The notes beneath the pieces are model-generated. The model searched no databases, was not told the DNA's origin, and saw nothing but the letters and a program-made list of their open reading frames with translations. From Thauera chlorobenzoica (lineage in GTDB: Bacteria > Pseudomonadota > Gammaproteobacteria > Burkholderiales > Rhodocyclaceae), in contig NZ_CP018839.1 in assembly GCF_001922305.1 (NCBI RefSeq), positions 3,224,001-3,288,000 on the forward strand: DNA of 64,000 nucleotides, in the 5' to 3' direction. How positions within the stretch are numbered: position 1 is the stretch's first letter; the number at the start of each line of letters is the position of its first letter. Below, in pieces: positions 57,496 to 64,000 of this stretch. The position numbers were made by a program, and so were the translations under genes.

Positions 57496-58383
57496 CTGCG
57501 TTGCCGCAGCCCCGGACAGCACGGCGTCGGAGGAGGCGAAGCTGCTGGCGATGTAGTCGGCCAGGCAGCGCACCGCCTCGGTCGTGCTTTCGGCGCGCTC
57601 GTACAGCCGCACGTCGAGCAGCCCCATCGCGGGGAAGCCGTCGCGCTCGCCCAGGGTCCTCACCCCTTCGGGCACGGTGCTGCCGGCGAGCAGGGTCACC
57701 CCCAGCCCGGCGCGCACGGCGGCGATGATGCCGCTGTAGCTGGAGCTCATGTAGGCGACGCGCCAGGGGCGCTGCTGGCAGCCGAGCGTGTGCAGCACGC
57801 GGCTGCGGTAAATGCACGGCGGCGGCGCCAGCACCAGCGACAGGGGGCGCTCGGTGTGGCGTTCGTGGTCGAGGCTGGTGATCCACACCAGCGGCTCGGT
57901 GAGCACCTTGGTCCCGCCGCGCTCGTCCGGATCGTCGTGCAGCGCAATAACGAGATCGAACTCCCCTTTCTCCCGCCGCGCGAGCAGGTTCTTGCTCAGG
58001 TCGCAGGTCACTTCGAGCATCACGCCGGGGTGCGACTGGGCGAACTTGCCGAGGATCACCGGCAGCAGCGAGGCGGTGTACTCGTGCGGTGCGCCCAGGC
58101 GCACGCTGCCCGCCACCTTGGGCCGGCGCAGGCTGCTGGCGGCCTCATCGTTCAGCGCCAGCATCCGCCGCGCGTAGCCGGTGAGGATCGCGCCCTCGTC
58201 GGTGAGCTTCGCCCGGTGGGTGCCGCGCACGAAGAGCACCGCATCGAGCATTTCCTCCAGGCGCCGGATCTGCAGGCTCACCGCCGACTGCGTGCGCCCG
58301 ACGACCTCACCGGCGCGGGTGAAGCTCCCCAGGTCCACCACCTTCACGAAAGTCCTCAGCAATTCCGTCGGAATATTGATCAT
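57469..58383 (-). CDS. LysR family regulator, divergent from gcvH
   Basis: 304 residues. Winged helix LLRTFVKVVDLGSFTRAGEV, GRTQSAVSLQIRRLEEML, then an effector domain (GSVRLGAPHEYTASLLPVIL). Intact length. It is divergent from the glycine cleavage operon with 128 bases between the starts, containing a perfect 7-bp dyad at 58411-58431. Control of gcv by this protein is possible but unproven; it is not close in wording to GcvA. Confidence 0.83.
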   Translation of the reverse strand: MINIPTELLRTFVKVVDLGSFTRAGEVVGRTQSAVSLQIRRLEEMLDAVLFVRGTHRAKLTDEGAILTGYARRMLALNDEAASSLRRPKVAGSVRLGAPHEYTASLLPVILGKFAQSHPGVMLEVTCDLSKNLLARREKGEFDLVIALHDDPDERGGTKVLTEPLVWITSLDHERHTERPLSLVLAPPPCIYRSRVLHTLGCQQRPWRVAYMSSSYSGIIAAVRAGLGVTLLAGSTVPEGVRTLGERDGFPAMGLLDVRLYERAESTTEAVRCLADYIASSFASSDAVLSGAAATQSGAQVTGE

Positions 58384-58410
58384 TGGAGCATCTCATTTAC
58401 GATGCAAATT

Positions 58411-58431
58411 ATTTGATTTCTACTATCAAAT
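58411..58431. promoter_or_regulatory. LysR-type operator dyad between the LysR gene and gcvH
   Basis: ATTTGAT-TTCTACT-ATCAAAT, perfect 7-bp arms around a 7-base spacer, 28 bases before the LysR start. Contains the T-N11-A framework of LysR sites. It lies 81 bases upstream of gcvH. Confidence 0.55.
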
Positions 58432-58511
58432 TCACAAATGTCAATACGCCGCTACCATGAGCGCCGCACGCCTAACCCTCCACCATCCATCCGCATGCCA
58501 CAGGAGACCCC

Positions 58512-58880
58512 ATGAGCACGACCAAATTCACCGAAGACCACGAGTGGCTGCGCGTCGAGGGCGACGTCGCCACCGTCGGCATCACCGGCTACGCGCAGAA
58601 CGCGCTGGGCGACATCGTCTTCGTGCAGCTGCCCGACGTCGGCGCGAGCTTTGCGGCCGGCGACGAGGCCGCGGTGATCGAGTCGGTGAAGGCCGCCGGC
58701 GAACTGAAGATGCCGCTCGCCGGCACCGTCGTCGAGGTCAATGCCGCGCTGGCCGAGGCGCCGGCCACCGTCAATGAGGATCCGCTGGGAGCGGGCTGGT
58801 TCATCCGCATCCGCCTCGACGATCCGTCCGCGCTTTCCGGCCTGCTCGACCAGCCCGCCTACGACGCCCTGACCGCCTGA
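58512..58880 (+). CDS. gcvH: Glycine cleavage system H protein
   Basis: 122 residues, AGGAGA before the ATG. N-terminal [20 protein letters not shown] and the lipoyl-lysine region [19 protein letters not shown] are conserved; the second half of that region reads AGELKMP rather than the usual ASDIYAP. Carries the aminomethyl group between P, T and L proteins. First gene of the cluster. Confidence 0.95.
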   Translation: MSTTKFTEDHEWLRVEGDVATVGITGYAQNALGDIVFVQLPDVGASFAAGDEAAVIESVKAAGELKMPLAGTVVEVNAALAEAPATVNEDPLGAGWFIRIRLDDPSALSGLLDQPAYDALTA

Positions 58881-58900
58881 CCGCCTCTTCCGGACCCGCC

Positions 58901-61786
<2,886 letters not shown>

Positions 61787-61813
61787 AGCACACACACCAC
61801 AGGAGCCGAGGAC

Positions 61814-62344
61814 ATGAACGCATCTCTCGTCATCACCCTGATCGGCACGGACCGCCCAGGCCTCGTCAATGCGCTGGCGGCGCGTGCCGCCGCGTGCGGC
61901 GCGAACTGGCTGGAGAGCAGCATGGCCCAGCTCGCCGGGCATTTCGCGGGCATCGTGCGCCTGGAAATCGCCGAGGCCGATGCCGGCAGGCTCGAGGGGG
62001 CGCTGCGTGAGCTGGAATCCGAAGGCCTGCGCCTGACGATCGAGCGCGGGGCCGCCGCGCCGGTCGCAGGTCCGTCGCGCACGACGAAGCTCGCCCTGGT
62101 CGGACACGACCGTCCGGGCATCGTGCGCGAAATCTCGGCCGCGCTGGCGCGTCACGGTGCCAGTATCGGCAAGCTCGAAACCGCCTGCGAGAACGCCTCG
62201 TTCAGCGGCGAGCCGCTGTTCCGCGCCCGCATCGAAGTGCAGGTGCCCGCGTCCGTCGAGCCGGCAGTCCTGAAGGCAGAGCTGGAAGCGCTGGCGAACG
62301 AGCTGATGGTGGATCTCAACCTGGAGGGCGAGTCCGCCGACTGA
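61814..62344 (+). CDS. gcvR: GcvR-like double ACT-domain protein
   Basis: 176 residues, AGGAG 10 bases upstream. Two ACT domains: LVITLIGTDRPGLVNALAAR at the N-terminus and LALVGHDRPGIVREISAALA from about residue 95. GcvR in enterobacteria binds glycine and represses gcv through GcvA. Here it lies inside the gcv operon between gcvP and gcvT, which suggests direct glycine feedback on the operon. Confidence 0.85.
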   Translation: MNASLVITLIGTDRPGLVNALAARAAACGANWLESSMAQLAGHFAGIVRLEIAEADAGRLEGALRELESEGLRLTIERGAAAPVAGPSRTTKLALVGHDRPGIVREISAALARHGASIGKLETACENASFSGEPLFRARIEVQVPASVEPAVLKAELEALANELMVDLNLEGESAD

Positions 62345-62419
62345 TCGAGCACCACCTGCCTGCGCGTGATGCAGGCGCAGGGCACGGTGTTCACCAACGT
62401 ACTTGATAAAGGAAAGCAC

Positions 62420-63550
62420 ATGAGCGACACCCACTCCGACGCGCCGCTGCTGCGCACCCCGCTGTACGACCTGCACGTCTCCCTCGGCGCCAAGATGGTG
62501 CCCTTTGCCGGCTACGCGATGCCGGTGCAGTACCCGAGCGGGATCATCAAGGAACATACCCACACCCGCACGCAGGCCGGCCTGTTCGACGTGTCGCACA
62601 TGGGCCAGGTGTTCCTCGTCGGCCCGGAGGCCGCCGCGGCGCTGGAAACCCTGGTGCCGGTCGACATCATCGACCTGCCGCAGGGCATGCAGCGTTACGC
62701 GCTGTTTACCAACGACACCGGCGGCGTCATGGACGACCTGATGGTGGCGAACTTCGGCGACCGCCTGTTCGTGGTGGTGAACGCGGCGTGCAAGGCGCAG
62801 GACATCGCCCACATGCAGAAGCACCTGTCCGGCCGCTGCAAGGTCGAGGTCCTGGACGACCGCGCGCTGCTCGCGCTGCAGGGCCCCGCCGCCGCCACCG
62901 TGCTCGCCCGCCTCGCCCCCGAGGTCGCCAGGATGGTGTTCATGAACAGCCTCACCGTGAACCTCCTCGGCGTGTCGTGCTACGTCAGCCGCTCGGGTTA
63001 CACCGGCGAGGACGGCTACGAGATCTCGGTGCCCGCCGACAAGGCCGAAGCCCTGGCGCGCGAGCTGCTGAGCCACCCCGAAGTCGCTCCGATCGGGCTG
63101 GGCGCGCGCGACTCGCTGCGCCTCGAAGCCGGCCTGTGCCTGTACGGCCATGACCTCGACGTGAACACCTCGCCGGTCGAAAGCAGCCTGCTGTGGGCGC
63201 TGTCCAAGCCGCGCCGTGCCGACGGCGCACGCGCGGGCGGCTACCCCGGCGCCGACGTGATCCTCGGCCACATCGCCAACGGCGTGTCGCGCAAGCGCGT
63301 CGGCCTGCGTCCGAACGCCCGCGTGCCGGTGCGTGAAGGCGCCGAGATCATCGACGCGGATGGCCGCAAGGTCGGCGTGGTGACCAGCGGCGGCTTTGGC
63401 CCGACGCTGGAAGCGCCCGTCGCGATGGGCTACGTCGAAACCGCGCTCGCCAAGGTGGGCACCCCGCTCTCTGCGATGGTGCGCGGCAAGCCGGTCCCGA
63501 TCGAAGTCGCCAGCACCCCCTTCGTGCCGCAGCGCTACTACCGCGGCTGA
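62420..63550 (+). CDS. gcvT: Aminomethyltransferase, T protein
   Basis: 376 residues from the ATG at 62420 with AAAGGAA upstream; the earlier in-frame ATG at 62366 lacks a site. RTPLYDLHVSLGAKMVPFAG, GLFDVSHMGQVFL, the folate-binding NDTGGVMDDLMVANFGD and ARDSLRLEAGLCLYGHDLD are as in GcvT. Transfers the methylene group to tetrahydrofolate and frees ammonia. Last intact gene of the cluster; 75 bases after gcvR. Confidence 0.96.
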   Translation: MSDTHSDAPLLRTPLYDLHVSLGAKMVPFAGYAMPVQYPSGIIKEHTHTRTQAGLFDVSHMGQVFLVGPEAAAALETLVPVDIIDLPQGMQRYALFTNDTGGVMDDLMVANFGDRLFVVVNAACKAQDIAHMQKHLSGRCKVEVLDDRALLALQGPAAATVLARLAPEVARMVFMNSLTVNLLGVSCYVSRSGYTGEDGYEISVPADKAEALARELLSHPEVAPIGLGARDSLRLEAGLCLYGHDLDVNTSPVESSLLWALSKPRRADGARAGGYPGADVILGHIANGVSRKRVGLRPNARVPVREGAEIIDADGRKVGVVTSGGFGPTLEAPVAMGYVETALAKVGTPLSAMVRGKPVPIEVASTPFVPQRYYRG

Positions 63551-63577
63551 TGCCGCACCGGGGGGCACGGCATTGCT

Positions 63578-63754
63578 CACGACCGCGTCTACGCCCGCCC
63601 GCAACTGGAACGTCTGGCCTTCATCCGCCACTGCCGCACACTCGACCTGCCGTTGGCCGGGATCAAGCGTCTGCTCGATTTCGTCGCCCACCCGCAGGCC
63701 GACTGCGGCGACATCAACAGGCTGGTCGATGGGCAGTTGAGCCGCGTGCGGGCA
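63578..63754 (+). pseudogene. MerR family regulator remnant
   Basis: A start-less stretch encoding RVYARPQLERLAFIRHCRTL, LAGIKRLLDFVAHPQADCGD and NRLVDGQLSRVRA, the middle of a CadR/ZntR-like MerR protein (Cys in ADCGD is the metal-ligand position). The N-terminal helix-turn-helix and the C-terminal end are missing. Confidence 0.75.
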
Positions 63755-63766
63755 CGGCCGACCTCG

Positions 63767-64000
63767 CTACTCGCCCACCGTCCCCCGCCCTGCCTTCACC
63801 GCTGCGCGCCGCGCCTTGCCCTCCAGGCGCCGGGTCACCGAGGCGCGCGTCGGCCGGGTGGCGCGGCGCGCCTTGGGCGGTGCCGCCACGCGGTTGATCA
63901 GTTCTTCCAGCCGCCGCAGCGCTTCGGCCCGGTTCTTCTCCAGGCTGCGGAACTTCTGCGCCTTGATGATCACGACACCGTCCTTGCTGATGCGCTGGTC
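63767..64000 (-). CDS. arfB: Alternative ribosome-rescue factor ArfB, C-terminal part (runs off window)
   Basis: The last 77 codons of a gene whose 5' end is beyond the window. Sequence VVIIKAQKFRSLEKNRAEAL, an Ala/Pro linker and a basic tail (RRLEGKARRAAVKAGRG) match ArfB (YaeJ), a peptidyl-tRNA hydrolase whose basic tail enters the empty mRNA channel of stalled ribosomes. The catalytic GGQ motif would lie outside the window. Confidence 0.88.
   Translation of the reverse strand, partial: DQRISKDGVVIIKAQKFRSLEKNRAEALRRLEELINRVAAPPKARRATRPTRASVTRRLEGKARRAAVKAGRGTVGE

Noticed and set aside
58384..58511. Glycine riboswitch upstream of gcvH
   Set aside because: The 128-bp gap shows no paired aptamer-like GGAGA and conserved purine-rich junctions; the AT-rich dyad explains the region better.

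Overview
The window is GC-rich DNA, densely packed with genes, and most likely comes from a betaproteobacterium of the Thauera/Azoarcus/Aromatoleum type. This is inferred from gene content: three branched-chain-type (Liv) ABC transport clusters, a glutaryl-CoA dehydrogenase/ETF cluster, 4-hydroxybenzoate 3-monooxygenase, TAXI-TRAP transport, sigma-54 regulators and an octaheme cytochrome c. No rRNA or marker gene fixes the genus.

Layout, bases 1-36140 (chromosomal metabolism). A truncated NYN-domain gene and a ferritin-like gene come first. Next is a self-contained TAXI-TRAP operon on the minus strand (binding protein, fused permease, DUF1850 protein, DctB-like kinase, DctD-like sigma-54 activator) with a consensus -24/-12 promoter in front of the binding protein. 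An FAD-dependent 2-hydroxyglutarate-oxidase-like gene follows. A roughly 10 kb minus-strand unit then encodes two periplasmic binding proteins, LivHMGF and three oxidative enzymes (iron alcohol dehydrogenase, succinate-semialdehyde-type dehydrogenase, iron alcohol dehydrogenase). It has its own sigma-54 promoter and its own kinase/activator pair just upstream. Next comes etfA-etfB-CoA transferase-gcdH, closed by a strong terminator, with a divergent LysR gene. A second Liv cluster with its binding protein sits beside an AraC regulator and pobA, so it may import an aromatic acid.

Bases 36194-48398 are a 12.2 kb integrated element, the most unusual part of the window. It is bounded by a perfect 48-bp duplication of the 3' part of the initiator tRNA gene. 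It carries a tyrosine integrase, small winged-helix-like proteins, a DUF3987-type P-loop replication protein followed by a cluster of GTTAT motifs (possible origin), an HK97-type major capsid protein, three tiny translationally coupled genes, a P27-type terminase small subunit, several unknown genes and one reverse-oriented membrane protein. It has no portal, large terminase, protease, connector or tail gene. This looks like a capsid-encoding phage satellite rather than a decayed prophage. An IS66-family element with exact 8-bp target duplications later split one of its two paralogous terminal genes.

Bases 48400-64000 return to chromosome: tRNA-Thr, a 52-residue membrane protein behind a perfect LexA-type operator, a ProQ/FinO protein, a cytochrome b plus octaheme tetrathionate-reductase-type cytochrome c, alanine dehydrogenase, a LuxR regulator with an apparent one-base frameshift, an orphan binding protein with a flavin reductase, two abutting gene remnants (M20 amidohydrolase and LysR), and a glycine cleavage cluster in the order gcvH-gcvP-gcvR-gcvT. 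A MerR remnant and the C-terminal part of arfB close the window.
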